This document shows, piece by piece, positions 40,802 to 50,162 of a DNA stretch of 64,000 nucleotides. A program made the position numbers and the translations under genes. The notes below the pieces were generated by a model that was not told the origin of the DNA, ran no database searches, and worked only from the letters and a program-made list of their open reading frames with translations. The stretch lies in assembly GCF_032930845.1 (NCBI RefSeq), contig NZ_CP136758.1, positions 1,255,001-1,319,000 of the forward strand. Reading direction: 5' to 3'. Every line of letters begins with the position of its first letter. The stretch's first letter is position 1. The DNA comes from Parvularcula sp. LCG005 (lineage in GTDB: Bacteria; Pseudomonadota; Alphaproteobacteria; Caulobacterales; Parvularculaceae).

Positions 40802-41695
40802 ATGGCGTTTCTATTGCCGCCGGTGGATGGCCCGGTGTCGTTGCCGGTCAAAAAACTTGCGAGGCGGCAGCTCAGTAAGGTGCTGGCCGATCTTGATCAT
40901 CCCTCCCGCTCAGACGACCGGAAGGCGTATCTCGCCCGCCGGCGGCTCAAAAAAGTTCGTGCCCTGATCCATCTTGTGGAAGGCTCGCTCGTCGACTTTG
41001 ACGAGGTGGATGCTCGCCTGCAGGGGGCCAGCCGCGCGCTCAGCCCGCTAAGGGATGCTGGCGCAGCGATCGAGGTGCTGGCCCGGCTTTACCCCCTTCT
41101 CAACGGTCTCCTCACGACAAAGACTTGTGTCGAGCTTCATGAGGCGGTGGTGGGGCAACGCATCGACCTGAGCGATAAAGCTATAGCGGACGCCATGGCG
41201 TCCGCACGGGCGTCGATCCAGACAGTGGTCGGGGGCATCGGGAACTGGTCGGTCACGCCGGATACCCATTACACTCTTTTGGACGGACTCCGCCAGACCT
41301 ACCGAATGGCGCGGCGGCGTCTGCGCAAGGCAATCCGTACGGGAACCGATGAGGACCTCCATGATTGGCGGCGTATGGTCAAATATCACCGCTGCCATTG
41401 TCGCCTGATGCAGGAACGGATGCCCGTTATCACCGATACGCGGCGCCACAGCCTTGCAGAAGTGTCGCGACTATTAGGCCACCATCAGGATCTGATTGTC
41501 CTTGAAGAGGTCCTCGCGGCGGCGGGAATGAAGACCGCGATCTCAGGTTTTATCGAGGGCGAAAAAGCCGGCCTGCGTGAACGCGCGCTCAAGATCGGTG
41601 CGCCGCTGTTTGACAGTAAGCCGAAAGCGTTTTCGGCAGTGCTCTACTCATCCTCAGTGGACAGCTCGACCAGAAAATCACCTTCCTTGACCTGA
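40802..41695 (+). CDS. CHAD domain protein
   Basis: 297 residues, a helical domain with conserved His and basic residues: RRRLKKVRALIHLVEG in the first half and DLHDWRRMVKYHRCHCRLM in the second. CHAD proteins are known to bind inorganic polyphosphate. The CYTH domain often attached is absent. It follows the epimerase by 17 bases with GGAGAGGGGGAGG as ribosome site. Its last 52 bases overlap the 3' end of mccA on the other strand. Confidence 0.88.
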   Translation: MAFLLPPVDGPVSLPVKKLARRQLSKVLADLDHPSRSDDRKAYLARRRLKKVRALIHLVEGSLVDFDEVDARLQGASRALSPLRDAGAAIEVLARLYPLLNGLLTTKTCVELHEAVVGQRIDLSDKAIADAMASARASIQTVVGGIGNWSVTPDTHYTLLDGLRQTYRMARRRLRKAIRTGTDEDLHDWRRMVKYHRCHCRLMQERMPVITDTRRHSLAEVSRLLGHHQDLIVLEEVLAAAGMKTAISGFIEGEKAGLRERALKIGAPLFDSKPKAFSAVLYSSSVDSSTRKSPSLT

Positions 41696-43638
41696 TCGCC
41701 GACAGCAAAGCGGAACGCTTTTACAACGCCGTCGGCCGGTGCACGGATGGTATGCTCCATCTTCATCGCTTCCATGACGAGGAGGGCGTCGCCAGCGGCC
41801 ACGCTCGCGCCTTCTTCCGCGACAAGCAGGGTGATGAGCCCCGGCATCGGCGCGGTTAGCGACCCCGCAGAGGCGCCCTGGTCCGCGGCCGGGACCAGCG
41901 GGTTGGGGTGGGCGATGTCCCAATGATCAGCGTCGATCCAGACCCGGACCCCGGCATCTCCCTTGGCAACATGCGCTGTCCGGTCTCTATCACCCATCCG
42001 CAAGCGGAGCATATCGTCGGATTGTTGCAGAATCTGGAATGTCACAGATCGGGCCGCGCCGTTCTGCTGCCCCTCCCGCCGATTGGCGGCCGTGGCGCCC
42101 GGCTCCACGCTCATTGTCCAATCGCCACTGCGATATTCAAAACGACAGAGGTCGGTAGTGCCATTGCCTTCAAGCCAAAGCACCAGCTTGGACGGGGCAT
42201 TCAGACGGAAGCCCTTGGTGGGATCCGCGAAAAACGCCGGCTGCTGTGCAATCGCTGCTGCTATCATGGCCATGTCCGGCACGGTGCCGGGGCCGCTCAG
42301 CAATTGAGCGTGATCTTCAATAAACCGTGTATTGACCTTCTCACGGATAAAGTCGTCTGCGGCCGCGAGGTCATGCAGGAAGCGCGTATTCGTCTCGAGC
42401 CCAGCGATGCGGGTGGCCAGAAGGGCCTGGCGCATCTGCCCCAAGGCGGCGCCGCGGGAGCCTGCATGGGTGATAATTTTGGCGATCATCGGGTCGTAAT
42501 AGGGACTGACCTCCTGTCCCTCTTCGACACCATGATCAACGCGCGCCACATGGTGGGGCAAATGAACGCTGTCGAGAAAGCCCGTTGACGGGGAAAAATC
42601 ATTATACGGATTCTCAGCGTAAATCCGAGCTTCGAAGGCGTGCCCGTTCTCGGTAATGTCGTTCTGCGCGGCGGGCAGGCCTTCATCGGCGGCGATGCGC
42701 AATTGCCATTCCACGAAGTCGAGGCCGGAGATCATTTCCGATACCGGGTGTTCCACCTGCAGCCGGGTGTTCATCTCCATGAAGTAGAAATCGTCTGCGC
42801 CATCATACAGAAACTCGACGGTCCCGGCCCCGCGATAGTCGACCGCCTTGCCAGCATTCACACCGGCATCGAGCAGACGCTTGCGGACAGACGCAGGCAG
42901 GTTTGGTGCGGGCGCTTCTTCAATCACCTTTTGGTGACGGCGCTGGAGCGAGCAGTCCCGCTCGAACACGTGGACGACGTCGCCGCGACCATCGCCAAAG
43001 ATCTGAACTTCAACGTGGCGAGCGGTTTCGATGTATTTCTCCATCAGGAAGAAATCATCGCCGAAAGCCGATTTGGCTTCGCGTTTGGCAGCTGCCAGAG
43101 CGTCGGCCATTTCCCGCTGTTCTCGGACGAGGCGCATGCCCTTGCCGCCGCCACCGGCACTGGCCTTGAGGAGGACCGGATATCCAATCTTCTCCGCTGC
43201 GGCGCTGAAGGCTTCCGCACTCTGATCATCACCCTGATAGCCGGGGGTGATCGGTACGCCTGCGCGCTCCATCATATCCTTTGCGGCGGATTTGGAGCCC
43301 ATGGCGCGGATCGTCTCCGCCGTCGGGCCGACGAAGATCAGGCCCGCGGCTTCGACCGCTTCAGCGAATTCTGCGTTCTCTGACAGGAAGCCATAACCGG
43401 GGTGGATGGCTTCCGCGCCGGTTCGCTTTGCGGCGTCGATAATCTTGGACTGGACGAGATAGCTTTCGGCCGCCGTCGCCCCGCCCAGGGCCACAGCCTC
43501 GTCACAGGCGAGGGTGTGGCGCGCGCCGATATCGATATCGGAATAGACGGCAATCGTCCGTAGGCCCATGCGTTTGGCGGTCTTCGCGACACGGACGGCG
43601 ATCTCGCCGCGATTGGCAATGAGGAGGGATTTGAACAT
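41644..43638 (-). CDS. mccA: Methylcrotonyl-CoA carboxylase, biotin (alpha) subunit
   Basis: 664 residues: biotin carboxylase (1 to about 450; SAGGGGKGMRLV ATP-grasp loop, HPGYGFLSENAEF) and a C-terminal biotinyl domain with VMEAMKMEH, biotin Lys626. Together with MccB it carboxylates 3-methylcrotonyl-CoA in leucine breakdown. A propionyl-CoA carboxylase alpha subunit would look similar; pairing with MccB and ivd decides. The ATG shares one base with the stop of the upstream DUF4279-like gene (TAATG). Confidence 0.9.
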   Translation of the reverse strand: MFKSLLIANRGEIAVRVAKTAKRMGLRTIAVYSDIDIGARHTLACDEAVALGGATAAESYLVQSKIIDAAKRTGAEAIHPGYGFLSENAEFAEAVEAAGLIFVGPTAETIRAMGSKSAAKDMMERAGVPITPGYQGDDQSAEAFSAAAEKIGYPVLLKASAGGGGKGMRLVREQREMADALAAAKREAKSAFGDDFFLMEKYIETARHVEVQIFGDGRGDVVHVFERDCSLQRRHQKVIEEAPAPNLPASVRKRLLDAGVNAGKAVDYRGAGTVEFLYDGADDFYFMEMNTRLQVEHPVSEMISGLDFVEWQLRIAADEGLPAAQNDITENGHAFEARIYAENPYNDFSPSTGFLDSVHLPHHVARVDHGVEEGQEVSPYYDPMIAKIITHAGSRGAALGQMRQALLATRIAGLETNTRFLHDLAAADDFIREKVNTRFIEDHAQLLSGPGTVPDMAMIAAAIAQQPAFFADPTKGFRLNAPSKLVLWLEGNGTTDLCRFEYRSGDWTMSVEPGATAANRREGQQNGAARSVTFQILQQSDDMLRLRMGDRDRTAHVAKGDAGVRVWIDADHWDIAHPNPLVPAADQGASAGSLTAPMPGLITLLVAEEGASVAAGDALLVMEAMKMEHTIRAPADGVVKAFRFAVGDQVKEGDFLVELSTEDE

Positions 43639-44054
43639 TATTTGGCTCCTTCAAGCAATCCATCCGGCACAATAGGGCCATAGATATCCAATGAAAGCTG
43701 GATGCTGCGCTTTGCTAGCTTTTCCATAGTCTTTGGACTGATGGAGATCCCTTCATTGCTATCATCCAGGAAAAGACCACAAAACACGTCAACCTTCAGT
43801 CCTGACGTTGCTTCTCGCCAAAGTGTCTCATCCTCCACAGAATCGTCGATAAGCATAGAGATTTGATGATCCAGATTTCCGGGGCTAACAGCTTCTAGTC
43901 TGCGATGAAGGCTGGGTCTTACAGGGGATCTCCCGTCCACAAGAGGTGGAGCAAGATTTTCGTGACCAGGGAAAAGCGCGATGACTTTTTCTCTGTTCAG
44001 CTTGACGCCAGAGAAGCGCAACGAAACCACAGTTTTTTGTACGGGTTCGACCAT
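43638..44054 (-). CDS. DUF4279-like protein inserted in the mcc operon
   Basis: 138 residues. VVSLRFSGVKLNREKV near the start and VDVFCGLFLDD with ISISPKTMEKLAKRSIQLSLDIYG near the end match the DUF4279 pattern; function unknown. Base composition differs sharply: the four 60-base lines 43681-43920 contain 111 G or C of 240 (46%), against roughly 60% in flanking genes. It sits four bases after mccB and overlaps mccA by one base, so it is co-transcribed and coupled. Most mcc operons have no such gene. It looks like a transferred gene. Confidence 0.75.
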   Translation of the reverse strand: MVEPVQKTVVSLRFSGVKLNREKVIALFPGHENLAPPLVDGRSPVRPSLHRRLEAVSPGNLDHQISMLIDDSVEDETLWREATSGLKVDVFCGLFLDDSNEGISISPKTMEKLAKRSIQLSLDIYGPIVPDGLLEGAK

Positions 44055-44058
44055 CTCA

Positions 44059-45663
44059 TCACATCCTGAACAGGCCGAAGCGTGTCTCTTCTAGCGGTGC
44101 ATTCATCGCGGTGCGGAGGCTGAGGCCGAGCACATCCCGCGTCTGGGCCGGGTCGATGATGCCGTCATCCCACAGGCGGGCCGAGGCATAATAGGGTGAC
44201 CCCTGACGTTCATACCCTTCGCGGATCTTAGCCTTGAACGCCTCTTCTTCGTCTGCTGACCATTCCTGACCTTCGCGCAGGGCGTCGCGCTTGACGGTGG
44301 CAAGGACGTTGGCCGCCTGCTCACCGCCCATGACGGAGATGCGGGCGTTCGGCCACATGAACATGAAGCGAGGGCCATAGGCTCGCCCGCACATACCGTA
44401 ATTGCCGGCACCGTAGGAGCCGCCGACGACCACGGTGAGTTTGGGCACCTTGGCCGTGGACACGGCCGTGACCAGCTTGGCGCCATCCTTGGCGATGCCG
44501 CCAGCCTCAGCACTCTGACCGACCATGAAGCCGGTAATGTTCTGCAGGAAGATGAGCGGCGTCTTGCGCTGGGCGCACAGTTCAATGAAATGCGCACCCT
44601 TCTTGGCGCTTTCGGAGAAAAGGATGCCGTTATTGGCGAGAATCCCGACCGGATAGCCCCAGAGATTGGCGAAACCGCAGACGAGCGTCGAGCCGTAGAG
44701 CGGCTTGAACTCATCAAAGTCCGAGCCGTCAACGATCCGTGCGATGATCTCGCGCGCATCATAGGGCTTGCGGGCATCGGTCTCGACGACACCATACAGT
44801 TCCGACGGATCATAAAGCGGCGCAGGGACCGCTGCCAGCGGTTGCCTCGCAATCTCTTGCGGCCCAAGCCGCGCAACGATTGACCGGGCGATGCCGATGG
44901 CGTGGTCATCGTCTTCGGCGAGATGATCCGCGACGCCGGACTGGCGCGTATGCACATCCCCGCCACCAAGGTCCTCCGCGGACACCACTTCGCCCGTGGC
45001 GGCCTTCACCAGCGGCGGGCCGCCGAGGAAGATCGTCCCCTGATTGCGGACGATGATCGCTTCATCAGCCATGGCGGGGACATAGGCGCCCCCAGCGGTA
45101 CAGCTGCCATGCACGACGGCGATCTGTGCGATGCCCTGGGCCGACATGGTCGCCTGATTGTAGAAGATGCGTCCGAAATCATCCTTGTCGGGGAAAACCT
45201 CGTCCTGCATCGGCAGGAACGCCCCGCCGGATTCGACGAGGTAAATGCAGGGCAGGCGGTTCTCCAGCGCGATTTCCTGGGCGCGCAGATGCTTCTTCAC
45301 CGTCATGGGGTGATAGGTGCCGCCCTTCACCGTCGGGTCGTTCGCCACGATCATGCAGTCGCGGCCTGAGACCTGGCCGACGCCAGCGACCACGCCGGCG
45401 GCCATCACGTCGCCCGAATACATTTCCCAAGCGGCGAACTGGCCGATCTCCAGAAACGCGCCGCCGGGATCGATCAGCCGCTCGATGCGTTCACGAACCA
45501 GTAGCTTTCCGCGTGCCTTATGGCGCTCGGAATAGCGTTCGCCGCCCCCGGCGCGGACCGATTCGGCCCGTGATTTCAGTTCCTGGACAAGTGAGGCCAT
45601 CGCCTCCTGGTTGGCCAGAAAACCGGCGGAACGACGATCGACTGTGCTTTTGAGCACCACCAT
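44059..45663 (-). CDS. mccB: Methylcrotonyl-CoA carboxylase, carboxyltransferase (beta) subunit
   Basis: 534-residue crotonase-fold carboxyltransferase. Motifs: [68 protein letters not shown] and [20 protein letters not shown], which are MccB hallmarks. The start [11 protein letters not shown] at 45663 fits the family; the frame opens nine codons upstream. It diverges from ivd with a 132-base control region containing a GntR-type operator. Confidence 0.94.
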   Translation of the reverse strand: MVVLKSTVDRRSAGFLANQEAMASLVQELKSRAESVRAGGGERYSERHKARGKLLVRERIERLIDPGGAFLEIGQFAAWEMYSGDVMAAGVVAGVGQVSGRDCMIVANDPTVKGGTYHPMTVKKHLRAQEIALENRLPCIYLVESGGAFLPMQDEVFPDKDDFGRIFYNQATMSAQGIAQIAVVHGSCTAGGAYVPAMADEAIIVRNQGTIFLGGPPLVKAATGEVVSAEDLGGGDVHTRQSGVADHLAEDDDHAIGIARSIVARLGPQEIARQPLAAVPAPLYDPSELYGVVETDARKPYDAREIIARIVDGSDFDEFKPLYGSTLVCGFANLWGYPVGILANNGILFSESAKKGAHFIELCAQRKTPLIFLQNITGFMVGQSAEAGGIAKDGAKLVTAVSTAKVPKLTVVVGGSYGAGNYGMCGRAYGPRFMFMWPNARISVMGGEQAANVLATVKRDALREGQEWSADEEEAFKAKIREGYERQGSPYYASARLWDDGIIDPAQTRDVLGLSLRTAMNAPLEETRFGLFRM

Positions 45664-45710
45664 TGGGCGTTTCCTCTTGCTTTTTGACACGTACCTAGCA
45701 TAAAGTCAGG

Positions 45711-45721
45711 TTGTCCGACAA
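45711..45721. promoter_or_regulatory. Predicted FadR-subfamily GntR operator
   Basis: TTGTC-C-GACAA is a perfect inverted repeat that fits the FadR-subfamily operator pattern T-N-G-T-N3-A-C-N-A. It lies between the divergent starts of mccB (45663) and ivd (45796). The GntR regulator encoded directly after ivd is the natural candidate to bind it and control both leucine and propionate genes. Confidence 0.6.
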
Positions 45722-45795
45722 ACAGATAATGCTGCTCCGACGACATGGCCGCTGGGCCGTACCGCGAGAGCGCAATGCCCGGGAGGCACGCTCAC

Positions 45796-46962
45796 ATGAA
45801 CTCTGGATACTCCATGACTTTCGGCCTCGATGAGACGATCGAGGATATGCGCGATGTGGTTCGCCGGTGGGTGGACGACAAATTGGCGCCGCGTGCCGCC
45901 GAAATCGATGAGAAGAACGAGTTTCCTAGAGACCTGTGGCCCGCTCTGGGGGAGATGGGTCTGCTCGGCATTACCGCTGACGAAGAATATGGCGGCTCCG
46001 GCCTCGGCTATCTTGCCCATGCAGTTGCGATGGAAGAAATCTCCCGGGGCTCAGCCTCCGTAGGGCTCTCCTATGGCGCCCACTCCAATCTCTGCGTGAA
46101 CCAGATCAACATAAACGGATCCAAGGCGCAGAAGGAAAAATACCTGCCCAAGCTGATTTCCGGCGAGCACCTCGGCGCGCTGGCCATGTCCGAGCCGGGG
46201 GCAGGGTCCGACGTGGTCTCGATGCGCCTCAAGGCCGAGAAAAAAGGCGACCACTACGTCCTCAACGGCAACAAGATGTGGATCACCAACGGTCCGGGCG
46301 CCGACACGCTGGTCGTCTATGCCAAGACGGATCCCGGCGCGAAGTCACGCGGCATCACCGCCTTCCTGATCGAGAGGGGCATGCAGGGTTTCTCGACGGC
46401 CCAGAAGCTCGACAAGCTTGGCATGCGCGGTTCAGACACCTGTGAACTGGTGTTCGAGGACTGCGAAGTCCCTGTCGAAAACATTCTCGGTGAAGAGAAC
46501 AAGGGCGTGAAAGTTCTGATGTCCGGCCTCGACTATGAGCGCGCGGTCCTCGCGGCTGGCCCACTGGGTATCATGCAGGCCGCGATGGAAGTGGTCCTGC
46601 CATATGTTCATGACCGTGAGCAGTTCGGTCAGTCCATCGGCCAGTTCCAACTGGTACAAGGCAAGCTGGCGGACATGTACACGACGATGAATGCGTGTCG
46701 CGCCTATGTGTACGCTGTTGCCGCCGCCTGCGATCGTGGCGCCACCACCCGCCACGACGCGGCGGGCTGCATCCTTTACGCGGCCGAGAAGGCAACACAG
46801 GTGGCGCTCGATGCCATCCAGCTGCTTGGCGGCAACGGCTACATCAATGAATATCCGACCGGCCGTCTGCTGCGCGATGCCAAGCTTTATGAGATTGGCG
46901 CAGGCACATCGGAAATACGGCGTATGCTGATTGGCCGTGAACTGTTTGAGGCGACAAAGTAG
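45796..46962 (+). CDS. ivd: Isovaleryl-CoA dehydrogenase
   Basis: 388-residue FAD-dependent acyl-CoA dehydrogenase of leucine catabolism, converting isovaleryl-CoA to 3-methylcrotonyl-CoA, the substrate of MccAB. The catalytic Glu is in helix G ([14 protein letters not shown], Glu248), the position special to isovaleryl-CoA dehydrogenases. Other motifs: [43 protein letters not shown] and [24 protein letters not shown] precedes the ATG; an upstream in-frame start at 45745 is rejected. It heads a six-gene operon. Confidence 0.94.
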   Translation: MNSGYSMTFGLDETIEDMRDVVRRWVDDKLAPRAAEIDEKNEFPRDLWPALGEMGLLGITADEEYGGSGLGYLAHAVAMEEISRGSASVGLSYGAHSNLCVNQININGSKAQKEKYLPKLISGEHLGALAMSEPGAGSDVVSMRLKAEKKGDHYVLNGNKMWITNGPGADTLVVYAKTDPGAKSRGITAFLIERGMQGFSTAQKLDKLGMRGSDTCELVFEDCEVPVENILGEENKGVKVLMSGLDYERAVLAAGPLGIMQAAMEVVLPYVHDREQFGQSIGQFQLVQGKLADMYTTMNACRAYVYAVAAACDRGATTRHDAAGCILYAAEKATQVALDAIQLLGGNGYINEYPTGRLLRDAKLYEIGAGTSEIRRMLIGRELFEATK

Positions 46963-46963
46963 T

Positions 46964-47695
46964 ATGCAAGATACCTTCACCACGCTGGAACGCGAACCGG
47001 TCTATCTCAAGGTCTACAAGGCGATCGAGGAGCGGATCAGCACGGGCGTGCTGGAGGATGGGTCGCTATTGCCGACCGAAGCGGTACTTTGTGAACAGTT
47101 CGGGGTCACTCGTTCATCGGTGAGAGAGGGTATCCGTTTGCTTGAGCAGGCGGGCCTTGTGGCCCGCGGTGCGGGCAAGCGTCTTGTTATCGCTCGTCCG
47201 CGCACGGCTGATGTCGCGCGGGCAGCCAGCCGCAGCATGACCTTGAGCGGTGCCACCTTCCGCGAGGTATGGGATACGCTGATGGCGTTCTATCCCGAAG
47301 CAGCGCGGGCGGCGGCCGTTCGATTAGGGCCAAGGGACGCGGCGGCTTTGCGAGAGTGTCAGGAGGTCCTGGCGGCCCTGCGGGATGACCAGTCCGAGGC
47401 TGTTGTGACGGCAGCGGTCGCGTTCTTCGACATTCTTGCAATGCACCTGCACAACCGCGTGATGGCCGCGCTTCTGCAGTCCCTCAACCGCATGATCGAC
47501 AAAAGTCTGCGCGAGGTTATTGGCCAGACGCCACAGGCGCGGCGTCGCATCCTCGAGGCGCAGGGTCGTATCACCGAAGCCATCGCTGATCAGGATCAGG
47601 CCGCTGCCGTCAACTGGATGCGCAAGCACATCGCCGACCTGCAGCGCGCCTATCAAGTTGCTCATATTGATTTAGATACGGAGATCACCTGGTGA
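46964..47695 (+). CDS. GntR regulator, FadR subfamily
   Basis: 243 residues. The winged-helix domain ([17 protein letters not shown], then [31 protein letters not shown]) is followed by a helical FCD effector domain (about 85-235). Effectors of this class are often acyl-CoAs or organic acids. It starts one base after ivd and overlaps the prpD start as GTGA, so it is embedded in the operon it probably controls. It takes the place of PrpR, the usual regulator of prp genes. Confidence 0.9.
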   Translation: MQDTFTTLEREPVYLKVYKAIEERISTGVLEDGSLLPTEAVLCEQFGVTRSSVREGIRLLEQAGLVARGAGKRLVIARPRTADVARAASRSMTLSGATFREVWDTLMAFYPEAARAAAVRLGPRDAAALRECQEVLAALRDDQSEAVVTAAVAFFDILAMHLHNRVMAALLQSLNRMIDKSLREVIGQTPQARRRILEAQGRITEAIADQDQAAAVNWMRKHIADLQRAYQVAHIDLDTEITW

Positions 47696-49221
47696 TTGAA
47701 CTGAACGTCCACGCTCATCCCTCTAAAGACGAATTGCCGCGCGAGAAACAGCTGGCCTGGACGATGGCCACAGTGGCCGCGGATCCTGTCGGCATCGACG
47801 ACGATGTCACGGACATGATCATTAACCGGATCATCGACAATGCCAGTGTGGCCATCGCCTCCCTGAACCGGGGGCCGATCAAGACCGCGCGAGCACAGGC
47901 CAACGCGCACCGCTCTGGCGGCGCGACGCTTTTCGGCATGGCAGCTGGTCATACGGTTTCGCCCGAATGGGCCGCATGGGCCAATGGTACCGCCGTGCGC
48001 GAGCTTGATTTCCACGATACATTCCTTGCGGCGGATTATTCCCACCCTGGTGACAATATTCCGCCGATCCTGGCCGTCGCCCAACACGCGGGCATGGATG
48101 GCATGGCGCTGATGCGCGGCATTGCCACCGGCTATGAAATGCAGGTCAATCTGGTGAAGGCGATCTGCCTTCACGAGCACAAGATTGACCATATCGCCCA
48201 TCTGGGGCCATCGGCGGCGGCGGGTATTGGCGCGCTGCTTGGTCTGGATACGGAAATTATTTATCAGGCCATCCAGCAGGCCCTTCATTGCACCGTCACC
48301 ACGCGCCAGTCGCGCAAGGGCGAGATCAGCACGTGGAAAGCCTTCGCTCCGGCATGGGCAGGCAAGGTGGCGATCGAAGCCGTCGACCGTTGTATGCGCG
48401 GCGAGGGTGCCCCAAGCCCGATTTACGAGGGTGAGGATTCCATCATTTCCTTCATCCTGAATGGCCGCACCGCGCGCGACCGCGGCGACAGCCCCTATGG
48501 CCCGGCCTACACGGTGCCCATGCCCGCACCGGGTGAGGCGAAGCGTGCCATCATGGACACCTACACCAAGGAACACTCGGCGGAATATCAGAGCCAAGCG
48601 TTGATCGATCTTGCCTTCCGCATGGGCGAAAAGATCGATGATTTCGACAAGGTCAAATCCATCGTTCTGCACACGTCTCACCACACCCACTATGTGATCG
48701 GGACGGGCTCTGGTGATCCCCAGAAGATGGACCCGAATGCCAGCCGCGAAACCCTCGATCACTCCATCATGTATATCTTCGCCATCGCGCTGCAGGATGG
48801 CGAGTGGCACCACGTGAGATCCTATGCACCGGAACGCGCTCAGCGGGCCGATACGGTGCGCCTGTGGCACAAGATCTCGACGACCGAGGATCCCGAATGG
48901 ACACGGCGCTATCACAGCCACGATCCGTCGGAGAAAGCCTTCGGCGCGCGTGTCGTCATCACTATGGAAGATGGCAGCGTGATTGAGGATGAAATGGCGA
49001 TTGCGAATGCGCACCCGCTTGGCGCCCGGCCGTTTGGGCGTGCTCAATATATCCAGAAATTCAAGACGCTGACGGATGACATTCTTGATGCATCTGAAAG
49101 CCAACGGTTCCTTGAGCTTGTTCAGCGCCTGCCTGAATTGACGGCGGACGAAGTGCGCGCACTGAACCCGGTCGCGCCCAATGGCTATCTGGTCGAGAAC
49201 AGCGCGAAGGGGATCTTCTGA
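47692..49221 (+). CDS. prpD: 2-methylcitrate dehydratase (MmgE/PrpD family)
   Basis: 509 residues. PrpD dehydrates 2-methylcitrate in the methylcitrate cycle of propionyl-CoA breakdown. Family signs: [53 protein letters not shown] and [19 protein letters not shown]. The GTG start overlaps the regulator stop. The stop overlaps the prpB start (TGATG). A PrpD hydratase alternative, AcnD/PrpF, is not seen here. Confidence 0.92.
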   Translation: MIELNVHAHPSKDELPREKQLAWTMATVAADPVGIDDDVTDMIINRIIDNASVAIASLNRGPIKTARAQANAHRSGGATLFGMAAGHTVSPEWAAWANGTAVRELDFHDTFLAADYSHPGDNIPPILAVAQHAGMDGMALMRGIATGYEMQVNLVKAICLHEHKIDHIAHLGPSAAAGIGALLGLDTEIIYQAIQQALHCTVTTRQSRKGEISTWKAFAPAWAGKVAIEAVDRCMRGEGAPSPIYEGEDSIISFILNGRTARDRGDSPYGPAYTVPMPAPGEAKRAIMDTYTKEHSAEYQSQALIDLAFRMGEKIDDFDKVKSIVLHTSHHTHYVIGTGSGDPQKMDPNASRETLDHSIMYIFAIALQDGEWHHVRSYAPERAQRADTVRLWHKISTTEDPEWTRRYHSHDPSEKAFGARVVITMEDGSVIEDEMAIANAHPLGARPFGRAQYIQKFKTLTDDILDASESQRFLELVQRLPELTADEVRALNPVAPNGYLVENSAKGIF

Positions 49222-50132
49222 TGCTCTTTACAAAGAAAACTGCAGCGCAGAAACGCGAGGACTTTCGCGATATGCTGGCGGACGGGAAGCTCCATCAGTT
49301 TCCCGGCGCGTTCAATCCTCTCTGTGCGCAACTGATTGAGCGCAAGGGCTTTGACGGCGTCTATGTTTCTGGCGCGGTCATGGCCGCTGACCTCTGCCTG
49401 CCGGATGTGGGCATCGCCAATCAGGAGGAGTTCGTCACCCGTGGTCGCCAGATCGCCCGGGTCACGGACCTGCCTGCGATCATCGATATCGATACTGGCT
49501 TCGGCGAGCCCATGAGTGCTGCGCGCACCGTCCGCCTCATGGAAGAGGCGGGGCTGGCCGGTTGTCACATCGAAGATCAGATCATGCCAAAGCGCTGTGG
49601 TCACCTGGATGGCAAGGAAATTGTCGATACACAGACTATGATCCAGCGCATCAGAGGTGCGGTTGATGGTCGGCTCGACCAGAACTTCGTCGTGATTGCA
49701 CGTTCCGATGCCCGGGCCGTTGAGGGGCTGGACCAGACGATCGACCGGATGAAGGCGTATGTGGATGCAGGCGCCGACATGCTGTTCCCGGAAGCACTGA
49801 AGTCTGAGGCCGAGTTTGAGCGTGTACGGCGCGAGATTTCAGTGCCGATGTTGGCCAATATGACGGAATTCGGCAAAAGCCGCCTTCTGAACAAGAAAGA
49901 ACTCGAAGATCTCGGCTTCAATCTGGTGATCTATCCGGTGACGACCCTGCGGTTGGCCATGGGTGAGGCGGAGCGCGGGCTTGACCATATTTTGCAGCAC
50001 GGTGACCAGAACGGTATTCTGGATCGCATGCAGCATCGCCGGGATCTCTATGATCTTCTGCGCTATGAAGACTATTCGAAATTCGACCAGGATCTCTACA
50101 ATTTCGAGGTGACCGACACCCCGACAAATTGA
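49221..50132 (+). CDS. prpB: 2-methylisocitrate lyase
   Basis: 303 residues of the isocitrate lyase/PEP mutase family. It splits 2-methylisocitrate into pyruvate and succinate. The active-site loop MPKRCGHLDGK with its Cys is present, along with IDIDTGFGEP (metal ligand) and VIARSDARAVEGLDQTIDRM. It is coupled to prpD by TGATG. Confidence 0.95.
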   Translation: MLFTKKTAAQKREDFRDMLADGKLHQFPGAFNPLCAQLIERKGFDGVYVSGAVMAADLCLPDVGIANQEEFVTRGRQIARVTDLPAIIDIDTGFGEPMSAARTVRLMEEAGLAGCHIEDQIMPKRCGHLDGKEIVDTQTMIQRIRGAVDGRLDQNFVVIARSDARAVEGLDQTIDRMKAYVDAGADMLFPEALKSEAEFERVRREISVPMLANMTEFGKSRLLNKKELEDLGFNLVIYPVTTLRLAMGEAERGLDHILQHGDQNGILDRMQHRRDLYDLLRYEDYSKFDQDLYNFEVTDTPTN

Positions 50133-50162
50133 TCCGGTCACTTATAATTATAATCGGAGGAA

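Noticed and set aside
47662-49104. 480-codon minus-strand frame opposite prpD
   Set aside because: prpD is clearly coding; the antisense frame has no recognisable domain and results from GC-rich codon bias.
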